Origin: Liriodendron chinense
Lineage: Eukaryota > Streptophyta > Magnoliopsida > Magnoliales > Magnoliaceae
Length of the DNA: 64,000 nt
Direction of reading: 5' to 3'
NCBI GenBank assembly: GCA_003013855.2
Contig: ML058466.1
Span: 496,001-560,000 of the forward strand
Shown: positions 19,360 to 29,161 of the stretch, one piece after another
Numbering within the stretch: the first letter of the stretch is position 1
Layout of the letters: each line of letters starts with the position of its first letter
Program-made: the position numbers and the translations under genes
The notes under the pieces: model-generated
Told to the model about the DNA's origin: nothing
Seen by the model: the letters and a program-made list of their open reading frames with translations, nothing else
The model's database searches: none

Positions 19360-21534
19360 TCAATCGCTTGGAGGAGCCACGGTCTCGACTTCAGGGCCCA
19401 TTTCATGAGCCCCTCCAGCCTGCGTGGCTTCAGTCACCTCGTTCTCGGCAGCAGCTTGCTCTTCTGCAGCTATGATGGTCGCGACTCGACCGAATTCCCC
19501 CATATCGAAGGATGGGATCATTCGTTGCACTACTCTTAGTGCAAAGTCTCGACCAGCATCGTATGACTCATATCGTTCATCGTCATACAGCTGCGAAGTC
19601 CGGAACTCGGAAACTGCCCGAGCACCTTCCTCCGAGAGCATTTTTACAAGGGCGACTCTCTCCTCGTCCCAGTGGATCGAGTCGTCCTTAAGCTGCGCAA
19701 GAGCGGTGCGCTCCCTGGTCAAGTTGTCGTAGGCCTCCTTGAGCTGCGACCTGGCCCCCGCGAATTGCTCCTCTAACGAGATCTTGTCCTGCCGGAAGAT
19801 CTCCCTCTCTCTCTCAGCCTTCTCCTTCAGACCCGTGAGCTTCACGTAGTCTGAGTCCAAGGCCTGATACCTGTCGGTCAGGACTTGGATCTTCTCGATG
19901 AGGATCTTTTTCTCCTCATCTCTCTTCGTGATCACCGCCTCACGAGCCTTGAGCAGTTGATCTCTTCCTTGAACTGCCTTTTCCAAGGCAGCCCTCTTTC
20001 CCTCAGCCTCCTCTATCGTGCGACGGGCGGCAACGATATCACGCCTCGTTCGCAGAATAAGATCTAAACCCTGCAAAAGAGATGAAAAATGTAAGAGTAT
20101 TCTGGAACGTAATAACTGATCGTAGCAGGTCTTGACGAAGTCTTACCTGAACCATCCTCATCCCCGCTTCGAGGATAAGGTTCTCAGGACTTGGCTCGGG
20201 AAGAGAGCCAAAGGCGTGAGGCGGGACGTTCTCGAACAAAAATTTACATACAGGATGAAGGTGGCGGGGAATAGAGTACGTCCCGCTCCCAGACGGTTGG
20301 GCAACGACCAACCCGGCCTGCTCGCGAGGTGGAGGCATTGACTCGCGAGCAGGTCCCTGCTCAGCAGCCGGGACCAATTCGCGAGCAGGAGGTGGCTCTT
20401 GAGGCTCTACCTGCTCTCGAGCCTCTTCGGCTGGGGGGCAGCCGGACCCCACCCCATCTGGGGAATTATCAGCAATGTTAATCACTGGTGGCCCAGGTGC
20501 GACCACCAGTGAAGGAATAGTGGGCCCAGCTGGGGCCCCCGCCATGCTCGCGGGAAGGGCAGGCTGATCGCTGCCCGTGCGGATGGAAGATTGAGAAGGT
20601 TCGGCAGGGGTTCTCTTCTGCCTTTTGGAGCCTGTGCCCTTCAGTCGGGGCAGTAGGCCTCTCCTCTCCAGCCTTTGTCATTTCAACTTCTCTTCTGGAT
20701 ATGAGGCCTGCTGCTGCAAGTCGCGAAGGGGACAAGCAAGCCTCGATATGCCTATCTCCGACAGGCACCTTGTACACCTTGACAATCTTCTCGTTGATCC
20801 CTCCTTTCAGATTCGGTTTTCTCAAGGCCGGGATACCTGCGAGCACAAACGGGGGTCAAACGAAGAAAAAACCCTAAAAAACCTTTCTGGGGAAATTGCA
20901 CAATGCGGGATTGTCTACCTTCACAGAAAAACCGGGTCACTCCTGGACCCCTGGAGGAGGCAGACTCCCAGCTCCCGGAAGCATTAGAACCACCGCTTCC
21001 TCCAGCCGGGATAGTTCGAGGAGGGCTTCCCCAACACGAAATTATCCCGGTGCCAATAACACAAATAATACCAGCTTTCGCTGGAGGGAGCTTTCTTCAG
21101 ACGAAACATACGGAGGAACTCCTCCGCCGTGAGTTCCCTGTTGCCAGCCTGAGCCCAAAGGGCAAAGGAGCCCAGAACCACCCTCCACCCGTTCACAATG
21201 AGTTGCCCAGGGGCAATCTTGTAACACCGGAGTACATCGCGAACGAAGGGATGGAGGGGAAGGCGTACCCCCAGGATAAGCTGATACTCATAAAATGCTA
21301 CGCATCCTGGGGGGGGGGGGAGTCGGGTGTTTCTCCACCTCCGGGCAAGCGGAGGGTTACTGAGTCGGGGATCAGGTATCTCTCCCGTAGCTCAGCCAGC
21401 CGGTCCTCCGATAAAACGGAAGGATATCCGGCCGCTGTGTATCTCCCTGCCGGAACCCTTGCACTGCTGGAGGCAAAGGATTCCGGAGTGGCATCACCAA
21501 GAGGGACAGTGGTCTCGTCAGAGTTCCCAGCCAT
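19360..21534 (-). CDS. Antisense spliced gene inside the gypsy element (Transposase_28-like domain plus coiled coil), partly broken
   Basis: Read on the minus strand from ATG 21534, preceded by its own TATA box. The N-terminus includes LSEDRLAELRERYLIP and RLPGGGE. After a C12 tract (21309-21320) the frame shifts and continues through LPLHPFVRDVL, IVNGWRVVLGSFALW and SWYYLCYWHRD to PGWRKRW (20984). This resembles the plant 'putative gypsy type transposon' domain (Pfam Transposase_28). After a stop, a probable GT-AG intron ends near 20838. The next exon encodes NEKIVKVYKVPVGDRHIEA, then, after a one-base shift near 20680, a basic and Pro-rich region. A clear 76-bp intron (20071-20146, GTAAGA...TTTTGCAG, phase 0) joins GMRMVQ to a long heptad-rich coiled coil (20070-19500). 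TAA-type end near 19360. Antisense ORFs are known in Tat relatives; their role is not known to me. Confidence 0.75.
20071..20146 (-). other. GT-AG intron of the antisense gene
   Basis: On the minus strand: exon ...GGTTCAG, donor GTAAGA (from 20146), a T-rich tract and acceptor TTTTGCAG (ending 20071), then exon GGTTTAGATC. Removing it joins two open frames in phase 0 without a stop. Confidence 0.8.
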
Positions 21535-21680
21535 GAGATAAAAATAAAAGAAGAAAAAAAGAAGTAATACCAAAAACTGAAAGGAAAATGAACACCGGAG
21601 GAAGAAGAAGAATGGAAAGAACTGCAGGTTCCTTTCGAAAAAGCTTCTGTAGAAAATCAAAGAAATGGCGGACTCCGTAC

Positions 21681-21687
21681 ATTTATA
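21681..21687 (-). promoter_or_regulatory. TATA box of the antisense gene
   Basis: On the minus strand CCTATAAATG lies about 150 bp upstream of ATG 21534, just outside the 3' LTR. Spacing would leave a leader of roughly 120 nt. It suggests an internal antisense promoter independent of the LTR. Confidence 0.6.
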
Positions 21688-21933
21688 GGCAATCATTCCG
21701 CCGTATCTGATGGCACGTGGCAGTCCCTCTCTTGACACAGCGCTCGAGCAGGCACGCCCATTAACTCCTCAAACACGTGGCGAGCGCCCCTTCATTTTCC
21801 ATCAGCGAAAAGGCTGCGGAAAGCTGGCGCTCATTAATTTCAGCCCATCATGTGGGGTGCCATTCTCGATGAAAGCAGCGGGCGGTTTCGTGTGATAGTG
21901 AGTTAAGTCCTTTCCTTAAGAATTCTTAGCGGC

Positions 21934-21951
21934 AAGGACTTGGGGGGCATC
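21934..21951 (+). promoter_or_regulatory. Gypsy polypurine tract
   Basis: AAGGACTTGGGGGGCATC abuts the 3' LTR start at 21952. A purine-rich primer for plus-strand synthesis is expected here. Confidence 0.85.
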
Positions 21952-22978
21952 TGTTATAGGCAAAATGGTGGAGATAAGATTTCACGCGGAAATGCCCATT
22001 TCACCCTCGAGATGATCTGATCAAGAGTCGCAGAACGGGTAAGGGTGGAGTACGGCTTCGACTCTCGAGATCGTATGCTCGGGAGTCGAAGAATGGATAA
22101 GAGCGGGACGTCCATTCGACTCTCGAGATTATCTGATCGAGAGTCGAATATTGGATAAGTGCGGGACGTCCATTCGACTCTCGAGCTCACCTGATCAGGA
22201 GTCATAGATTGAAAAATACGGAGCAGCTATTCGCAAGTCTCGAGTCTTCATAACCGATAGTCAAATACGGCAAAGCTCGATCCGCGAACAGACCTTCTCA
22301 CAAGTCGTTGAAAGACGTTACATCTAAAGTATGTACTTGGACTCGCGACCACATTCTAACCTGCGAGTAGCTTTCCTGCGGTAATATCTCTTAGCTTTCA
22401 GTACTAGCACCCGATTCCCGTCGAGCAGCTTCTCCAATCCCTCTGCGACACCAAGCAGGGCTACAACCAGTTCGGTGGTTTCCGTCTTGTCGGCGTCTCC
22501 TTCCTTTTTGGAGGCTATGACTCCAACTACGGGCGTCTCCTTCCTTTTCGGAAGCTATGATTCCAACTACGGCTTCCAGCCGGATTTCAAGGGATTACCA
22601 TCAAGGGGCGTGATTGTTGAAATAAGTCATTGGGTTGGATCTGACTAAAAAGATAGGATCTTATCCCACGAAATCAGCGAATTCTCAGTATCGTATGCGA
22701 CATCAACGGGATTTCGACATCTCACGTAACAAATTGGATTGCTTCAGATCTATATAAAGGGGTGGCTCCATTAAGAGCAGGTACGCACACATCATTCAAT
22801 CTTGGTCCCGTTTTGCTTGGCTTCTCTTCTTACTGTGGCCTAACTTAAGCATCGGAGGGCTAACGGCTGGTCCCCAGCCACCCTTATTTGTTGTCTTGCT
22901 TCAGGTCTGGTGGTGAAAATCCCGGTTGGAGTGAAGGAGAAAAGCTGGAGGATCTCGTTACAAAATCTGACATTAACA
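21952..22978 (+). repeat. Gypsy 3' LTR
   Basis: 1027 bp, TG...CA, same length as the 5' LTR, with three single-base differences by eye. TATA box at 22751-22759. Confidence 0.97.
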
Positions 22979-23730
22979 CCATTTACCTCAAGACTGCCTA
23001 TACAATTATTTCTTGCTCTTGGCCTCTCGCGCTTGCCATATTGTGGAAGAAGTTAGTGTTCTTATCCCCTTCTTGAAGTCAAGTTGCATGGGAGTTAGTT
23101 TGACACCATTTAATCTTCTCTTCCTTTACCCTCTTCTCATACTCTAATAACAAATCCGATCTTCTTTTTCTTTCATTGTCCGAGATCAGGCCTCCCTCTT
23201 CTTTCATATTCAATTTTCGAATTTCTGAAAGAATCGTGTTAGATTCTTCTTCCCTGTTAGCTAGTACCTCCTCCTTCCAAACATTGAGTCTACCTTTCAG
23301 CATCTTTAATTTATGGCTTAAGATAAACCCTGCAAAGCCTTCCACTTCAAAGGAAGCCCACTAGTCATTGTCTTATGGAAGCCCTCCACTTTTAACCAGG
23401 GCAATTCAAAACGGAATGGTATTGGGCCCCAATTCTCCTCCTCTTCATGAAGTAAACTGGGTTTATGATCTGATATCCATCTAGGAAGACCAACCTGCTT
23501 GGACATGGGGAGCTTTTCGATCCATTCCATCGAGAGACTAAGAATCTGTCAATGCGAGACATTGCCGGGATCTCCTGCCCCTTCGACCAAGTATACATAG
23601 TTCCTTCTAACGGCAGATCCACCATTTCTTTCCGTTGCACCTAACTGAAAAAGCCCCTCATACTACCAGTGATCTTATTGTTTTCTAGCCTTTTAAAATA
23701 GAATCGGGTGACGTCTCACAAACACGCATG
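22979..23730 (-). mobile_element. L1-type LINE copy B, 5' part (endonuclease to linker)
   Basis: The minus strand reads MRGFF...KEMVDLPLEGTMYTWS, MSRIDRFLVS and GPIPFRFELPWLKVEGF (23318-23660), the end of the apurinic-type endonuclease. The coiled linker follows: KLKMLKGRLNVWKEEVLA and IRKLNMKEEGGLISDNERKRR (23079-23345). These are the pieces expected just before the RT found at 11.8-12.0 kb. Frames shift at least twice. The remnant is bounded by the gypsy 3' duplication on one side and the hAT-like element on the other; the 5' end of the LINE is missing. Confidence 0.8.
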
Positions 23731-24898
23731 TAGAGCTAGACATCGAGTCGAGTCGAACCGAGTTAGGGCTAACCCGACCCGATTTTGAATTAGACTTGAC
23801 CTGAACTTGATCTGACTTGGTACTAAGTCTAGCATGCTTGACCCGATCCGACTCCGGGTCTGTCTTGAACTAGTTCGGGCCGAATCCGAACTAGTCACAG
23901 GGACTGAGTCGATTCAAGTTAGCACCGAGTCGAGTTGACTTGAATTTGATGGAGCCCACACTAGCCGTCACCCATTTTTTTAAAAAAATCTCTAAAGAGC
24001 CTCGAGACACACACCCTCTGTAACATTTATATGGCAATAACTAGCCTCGGAGTGCGCATAGTTTATATTTGTTAGACCCACTTTGATTTTCATATGAGAT
24101 CCATTCCGACCATTAGATGTGTAATCCTATGTCATGCCTATGACAAAAAATTTAGAACAATCCGTGATTCAGGTGGGCCACACCAAGAAACATAGTTGGA
24201 AGAGTGACATCCACCCTTGATATTTACAGGTCCCACCATGATCATTATATAAAATCTTCTCCAACCATTAGATACCAAACCAAGACTTAGGCCCAGGCTA
24301 CGGACACCAGGACAATCTATTAATCAGGTGGGCCACACAGCAGGAAACAGTTTGAAGGGTAAATTTTCCCTATACACGGTTTCCAATATTGTGGTCCACC
24401 TGAAATATGAACAGGACTGATTTTTGGGCATTGGGCTTAACGTGAGGTGGCACATTTAGTGGTCAGGTGGATTTCACTTAACACTATAGTGGGGCCCACT
24501 CTAGTTGGCAACCTTTCCCAACGACAAATAACTTTTCCCTCTCATCTGTCAAAAAGTTGAATTGATTGAAGGTAACTTTTCCCTCTCCTTTGTAAAAGTT
24601 AAATCGATTGAAAATAACCTTTCCCTCTCCTCTTTCAAACGCTGTAGGTATACCTGAACCCATGGATAACCATGTAAGCTAACCTGATACACGAGTCGGA
24701 TCGGGTTCAGATCGGATCGGGTTCGGGTCGAGTTGAGTCAGATCACAGGGTAATTCGGACTCGACTCATTCGGGATTTGGATCCGACATTGTCTACTCGA
24801 TACGGGCCCGACTCAAGGTTTTGGATCGGTTCAAGTTGAGTCTATATGGTTCGGATGAGTCGAGTCAACCGAGATTACTTGACTTGAGCCCAGCTCTA
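23731..24898. mobile_element. Non-autonomous hAT-like element, 1168 bp
   Basis: The ends are TAGAGCT at the left and AGCTCTA at the right. They are followed inward by repeated GAGTCGAG/CGACTC and GGGTC/GACCC motifs in inverted orientation on the two sides, like hAT subterminal repeats. An imperfect 8-bp duplication flanks it (CACGCATG 23723-23730, CACGCACA 24899-24906; six of eight match). There is no transposase. The middle (about 24050-24510) is occupied by an F1-type MITE. Confidence 0.75.
24050..24510. mobile_element. F1-like MITE nested in the hAT-like element
   Basis: Shows F1 landmarks in both orientations: TCAGGTGGGCCACACCAAG, GTGACATCCACCCTTGATAT, then CAGGTGGGCCACAC, GGTCCACCTGAAATATG and GTGGGGCCCACTCTAG. 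The halves are partly inverted. Ends approximate. Confidence 0.6.
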
Positions 24899-25560
24899 CA
24901 CGCACACGCACGCACACGGTGTTCCCTTAACGGCACAACTTACGAAGGGGCCAGACCTTGTCCCCACCACCTCAAAACAAAGAAAAGAGCCTTAACGACC
25001 CCCCTTTCTCCAACATCATACGCAGACCTTTTGCAGCAATGATGAAAAGGAAGGGGGAGAGGGGGTTCCCCTATCTGAGGCTACAGGAAGATTTAAAAAA
25101 TCCTTCAGGGGACCCATTGACCATGATGGAAAATCTGGCTGAAGAGATACAAGTTCTAATTCAGCTGCGCCACCTCAACTTAAGGCCAAGGCGGCCCAAC
25201 ATGTAGTATGGACAGGTCCAATCAACGTGATTGAAGGCCTTCTCAATACTGAATTTACAGACAACACCACTTTTGCCCTCATGATGCCGAGAAGAAATGC
25301 TTTCATTGGTAATGAGGGAGTAGTCAAGGATTTGGCAATTAGCCACAAAGGCTCCTTGAGACACAGAAATAACATTAGACAAAACTAGCTGCAACCTAGA
25401 TGAAAGAACTTTGGCTAATATCTTGGAAGGCCATCCAAGCAAGCTGATAGGCTGAAAATCTTTGAGGCAGCTTGCTTCTTTCACCTTAGGAATTAAAGTC
25501 ATGAAAGAAGCTCCCATCAACCTGGGAAAGCCGGCCAAAGGAAAAGAAGTCAAATAAAGT
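24899..25560 (-). mobile_element. L1-type LINE copy A, 5' part (RT N-terminal half)
   Basis: The minus strand reads FMTLIPKVKEASCLKDFQPISLL, KILAKVLSSRLQ, ISVSQGAFVANCQILDYSLITNE and VCKFSIEKAFNHVDW (25161-25553), then NGSPEGFF and GNPLSPFLFIIAAKGL (to about 25030). These blocks run up to the point where VSHTQFVDDT should follow, and that motif is at 9.5 kb on the same strand. Stops (for example just before GNPLSPF) show it is dead. Confidence 0.75.
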
Positions 25561-25574
25561 TAAGAAGATCAGCT

Positions 25575-26246
25575 TTGATAACATCCCATGCCTTTTTGGT
25601 GCTAAGTCAATTGATACACCAATGGATCAAAATCACAAACTAGTTGGTGATCAAGGAAATGTGGTTGAAGACCCAGGGCGGTATAGAAGATTGGTTGGAA
25701 AGCTTATCTACTTTACTATCACTAGGCCAGATATATAATATGCCATGACTTGTGAGTGCGGTAAGCTAGTCTATGAGCTCTCCATAGGTGCCCGACATGA
25801 ATGCAGTTGTTCGGATTTTGCTGTATCTCAAACGAGAGGCACTGAAATTTTGTACAAAATGAGTAATCATTTTCAAGTCATAGCGTATTTTGATGTAAAC
25901 TTTTGACGTAGAATATAGGTTGATGGTTCATACCACTTGTTTGTTAGTGTAGATCAAGAAACTGTTGTAGGAAATGGATTTTGTAGTGAACCTACCAGTG
26001 CAATTATTTTGTGATAATCAAGCAGCCTCTCATATTGCAAACAATTATGTCTATAATGAGAGAACCAAGCATATAGAAGTTGACTGCCACTTTATGCGCA
26101 AGGTCTCTAGTAATGAAATCATTATTCCATATGTTTGGTCTTAGATTAAGTTGATGATCTCACTAAGGCCCTTAGTCATAGTCAGCCTACATGCATCTAT
26201 TTCAAGCTTGGCATCGACAACATCCATGCTTCAGCTTGACAAGGCG
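25575..26246 (+). mobile_element. Copia RNase H / pol C-terminal remnant (copia-B)
   Basis: Plus-strand reading: SIDTPMDQNHKL, EDPGRYRRLVGKLIYFTITRPDI, then after breaks LFCDNQAASHIANN and ERTKHIEVDCHFMR. These are the end of copia RT and RNase H (the CDNQAA and KHIEVD motifs). Several stops are present. It is followed by a TG-starting LTR fragment at 26247. RT proper is absent. Confidence 0.75.
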
Positions 26247-26563
26247 TGTTAATGAATATGGATGTGGGCCGTACAACTAAATGACCCACCAAGATTGATG
26301 AATTAAGGGGACGTACAGTTGTACGGCCAACCTAGTCTTGGTTTTGAGTCCTCTTTCCTAATATTTAGTTAATTAGTTTGCTTCGGAACTGGATTGTTAT
26401 ATTGTTAACGTTTTTAGGGGTATTTTGGACATTATTGCTTTTTTATCACTTAAGAGAGTGGGGATGTCAATTCCCTATTCTACTCTTCTCATTCTTTTTT
26501 CTCCAACTCTCTTCTTCCTCTTTTCTTTCTTCTTTCTCTTCTATATTTATCTGTAGTGTCAAT
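26247..26563 (+). repeat. Fragment of copia-B 3' LTR
   Basis: Starts TGTTAATGAATATGG right after a purine-rich AAGGCG and continues through a T/C-rich stretch to the edge of the RTE LINE. The right end is cut off. No second LTR found. Confidence 0.5.
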
Positions 26564-26564
26564 T

Positions 26565-27335
26565 GTTTGGAGATGACATGGTTTTGATTGACAAGACAAG
26601 GGAGGGCATAAACAGAAAGCTAGATTTATGCAGGGGTGTTTTAGAATTTAAAGGATTTAAAATTAGTTAGACCAAATTAGAGTATATGGAGTGAAAGTTT
26701 AGTAACAATAGGAAAAACAAGGAATTAGTTAAGATTGTTAACCAAGAAGTTTCTGAAAATGCCCACTTCTGATACCTTGGATCAATAATTTATGAGAGGG
26801 GAGAGGTTAAGAGGGATGTTGCCCATAGAATTCAAGCTAGGTGGAAGAAATGGAGATGTGCCTCTGAAGTTCTATGTGATTGTTGTGTTCCACTTAAATT
26901 GAAAGAGAAATTTTATAAGATTGCTATAAGAAGACCAACCATGCTTTATGGGACAATGTTGGGTTGTTAAGGAACATGTCATAGGATGAGTGTAGTAGCT
27001 GAAATGAGGATGTTGAGATGAATGAGTGGCAAGACGAGGAAGGGTAGAATCAGAAATGAACTTAGGTAATAAGATGAGGGAAAGTAGACTTAGATTGTTT
27101 GGGCATGTGCAATGTAGACCAAGAACCGTGCCGGTTAGGAGTGAGTTGGTACAAGTTAAAGGCTCTAAAAGGGCAAAGGGAAGACCCAAAAGGACATGGA
27201 TGGAGGTATTGGAAAAGACTTGATGATGTATGGTCTAACTGAAGGTATGGCCCTTGATTGAGTGGAATGGGGGAACAAGATTCATGTTGCCGACCCCAAT
27301 TAATTGGGATAAGGCAATGATGATGATGAGAAGTT
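26565..27335 (+). mobile_element. RTE-type LINE, 3' part (second copy)
   Basis: It reads a catalytic-like DDMVLID at the left edge, then EGINRKLDL, YLGSIIYERGEVKRDVAHRIQARWKKWR, PLKLKEKFYKIAIRRPTMLYG and the basic tail RLRLFGHVQCRPRTVPVRSELVQVKGSKRAKGRPKR (with breaks between), typical of RTE-clade RT C-termini. It ends with an ATGATGATGAG repeat at about 27317-27332. Several stops are present. It is the same family as 755-1100 and is longer at the 5' side. Confidence 0.8.
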
Positions 27336-27389
27336 ACAAGGTCTAACAAGTAACAAAGGTATTAATTTCTCAAAGGAAATGTGTAATGG

Positions 27390-28110
27390 ATCTGCAATCA
27401 GAAACCATACTATCTAGAACTAAATCAATTGATCCACCCATGAATCCGAATCATAAGTTGCAAGTGATCAAAGTGAGATTGTTGAAGACCTAGAGTAGTA
27501 TCATGGGTTGGTTAGTATGCTTATTTACCAACATTCACAAGGGCAGATCAGTTCATGCATGCTCCAGTCCAAAATATGGATGTTGTTGTATGCATTTTGC
27601 AAAATCTTAAGAGAACTCGAGGATGAGGGCCTAATGGTCATCTTCGAATTGGAGGTTATTCCGATGTGGATTGGGTTGGATCTCATTTGATAGATGATCT
27701 ACCATAGGGTATTGTACATTTCTGGCTGGAAATTTAGTTGACATGGAAGACTAAGAAGCTGTGCATTATGGCTCGATCTATTGTAGAAGCAAAGTATAGA
27801 GAGAGCCATGGCCTGCACACTTGTGAAATGCTATGGTTGAGAACTTAGTTATGGGAGATGGGATTCTTTGCAGTGGCAAATCCAGTTTGTGATAATCAGG
27901 CAGCTTTTTTTTTTTTTTCACATTTCACCAATAATAATTTGTTTCATCAGAGGACCAAGCACTTTGAAGTTGACGGCCACATAGTGCGGTCTCTAACCAT
28001 GAAATATCCACTCCATCAGCCAAATCTCAAGATAAAACTTCTGATGTATTCACCAGCACCTTGAGTCGCTGCGAATCTGAGAGGTTATTCCAAGTTGCCG
28101 CGATGATATC
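27390..28110 (+). mobile_element. Second copia RNase H remnant (copia-C)
   Basis: Repeats the copia-B landmarks at lower quality: SIDPPMNPNHKL, a heavily broken middle, then NPVCDNQAA, QRTKHFEVDGHIVR and the polypurine-like end near 28080-28110. A poly(T) tract (27905-27919) lies inside. It is related to, but not a tandem copy of, the 25.6-kb remnant. Confidence 0.65.
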
Positions 28111-29161
28111 TATGCACCAGCTTGATGATTTGTGGCCATACAACTGTACATCCAAGATCTGTGGCCATAGGGCTGTATGGCCCACCTGCTTTTATGTGTA
28201 GTGTTTCCGGGCATGCCTCAAAGTTTTAGCCGTTCATATAGTGTGGGCCATGGTTCACACTATTTGCGAGGTACCTTTTTTATGTAAAAGCCCATGATGA
28301 TGAGGGTCAGTTGCTCTTCCCCCCTTCCCCCTTCTTTCTTTCGGTCTTTTCCAGTTCTGATTTCATAAAAAAGAAAAAGAAAAAGAAAAAAAATCATGTT
28401 TTATTCATTAAAAAAAACCATGTTATTTTTTGGGTGCTCATCTTGTGTGAATATTTTAATAGTAGCTTCTCAGCCTTACTTTTCCAGTAGCAATTTTATT
28501 TTTAGAATGCTACCTTTGAAGGACTTCTCTTTCCATCTCGTGGACCTGGATTTGATCTTTTTGTGAAAATCGATGACCTGTCCTCTGAAAACAGAGAAAA
28601 ATCCTCTGAAAGTTGAGTATCTGATTTGACAAACTAAAGAGGGTGCCACTATGCAAATATCAATTATAAATGAATAATACATACGACTAACTAATCGATC
28701 CACGTACTTAATTATTACAGTCAAGGTACATAGGTTGAAGCTAATTAACCCACATAGTTATTTATTACAATCGAGCATGTAGATTGAAGTTAATCAGTAC
28801 AACTCACAATGCACATGTGGTTTGATGCCCACCCAAATTGCGCAATAACCTATCAACACTTTCACATAGGAAATAGGACTTGTGCATCTGCTGCCACAGG
28901 GTTTGGTACTCCACATAAACCATGCTTTATCAGTGAAATTTTGGTAAATGGGAAGGGCATCTTATTTACGCCTTACAATACGTAGTCTACAGAACATGTG
29001 GATTGTATGCCCCAAGTGATGCATCTCAAATAGGTTTTGCAGTTGCACTGATTCATCAATGTCTGAACAATTCTGTGTTGCACATCACTTGAAGTATAAT
29101 TCCATTCTAGAGTTACCAACTGCCTGCCTTTCTGATCCCAAAATTGGGTTTTCATCTTTGG
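28111..29161. other. Gene-free DNA downstream of the NT-C2 gene
   Basis: Contains A/G-rich low complexity (28366-28392), AT-rich DNA and no coding frame I can support. The part next to 29161 is probably the 3'UTR of the minus-strand gene. Confidence 0.5.

Larger units (their letters stand above)
12062..22978 (+). mobile_element. Full-length Ty3/gypsy retrotransposon, Tat-like lineage, 10.9 kb
   Basis: Two 1027-bp LTRs (12062-13088, 21952-22978) each start TGTTA and end TAACA. The element is flanked by CCATT on both sides (12057-12061 and 22979-22983). It carries a primer-binding site, gag, protease, RT, RNase H and integrase in gypsy order, then a 3.3-kb 3' region with tandem repeats and a spliced antisense gene, and a purine-rich tract before the 3' LTR. 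The extra 3' region, the knuckle type and the polyprotein style suggest the Tat lineage (relatives include Grande, Retand and Ogre). I counted three substitutions and no indels between the LTRs, so insertion was recent. It interrupts L1-B. Confidence 0.97.
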
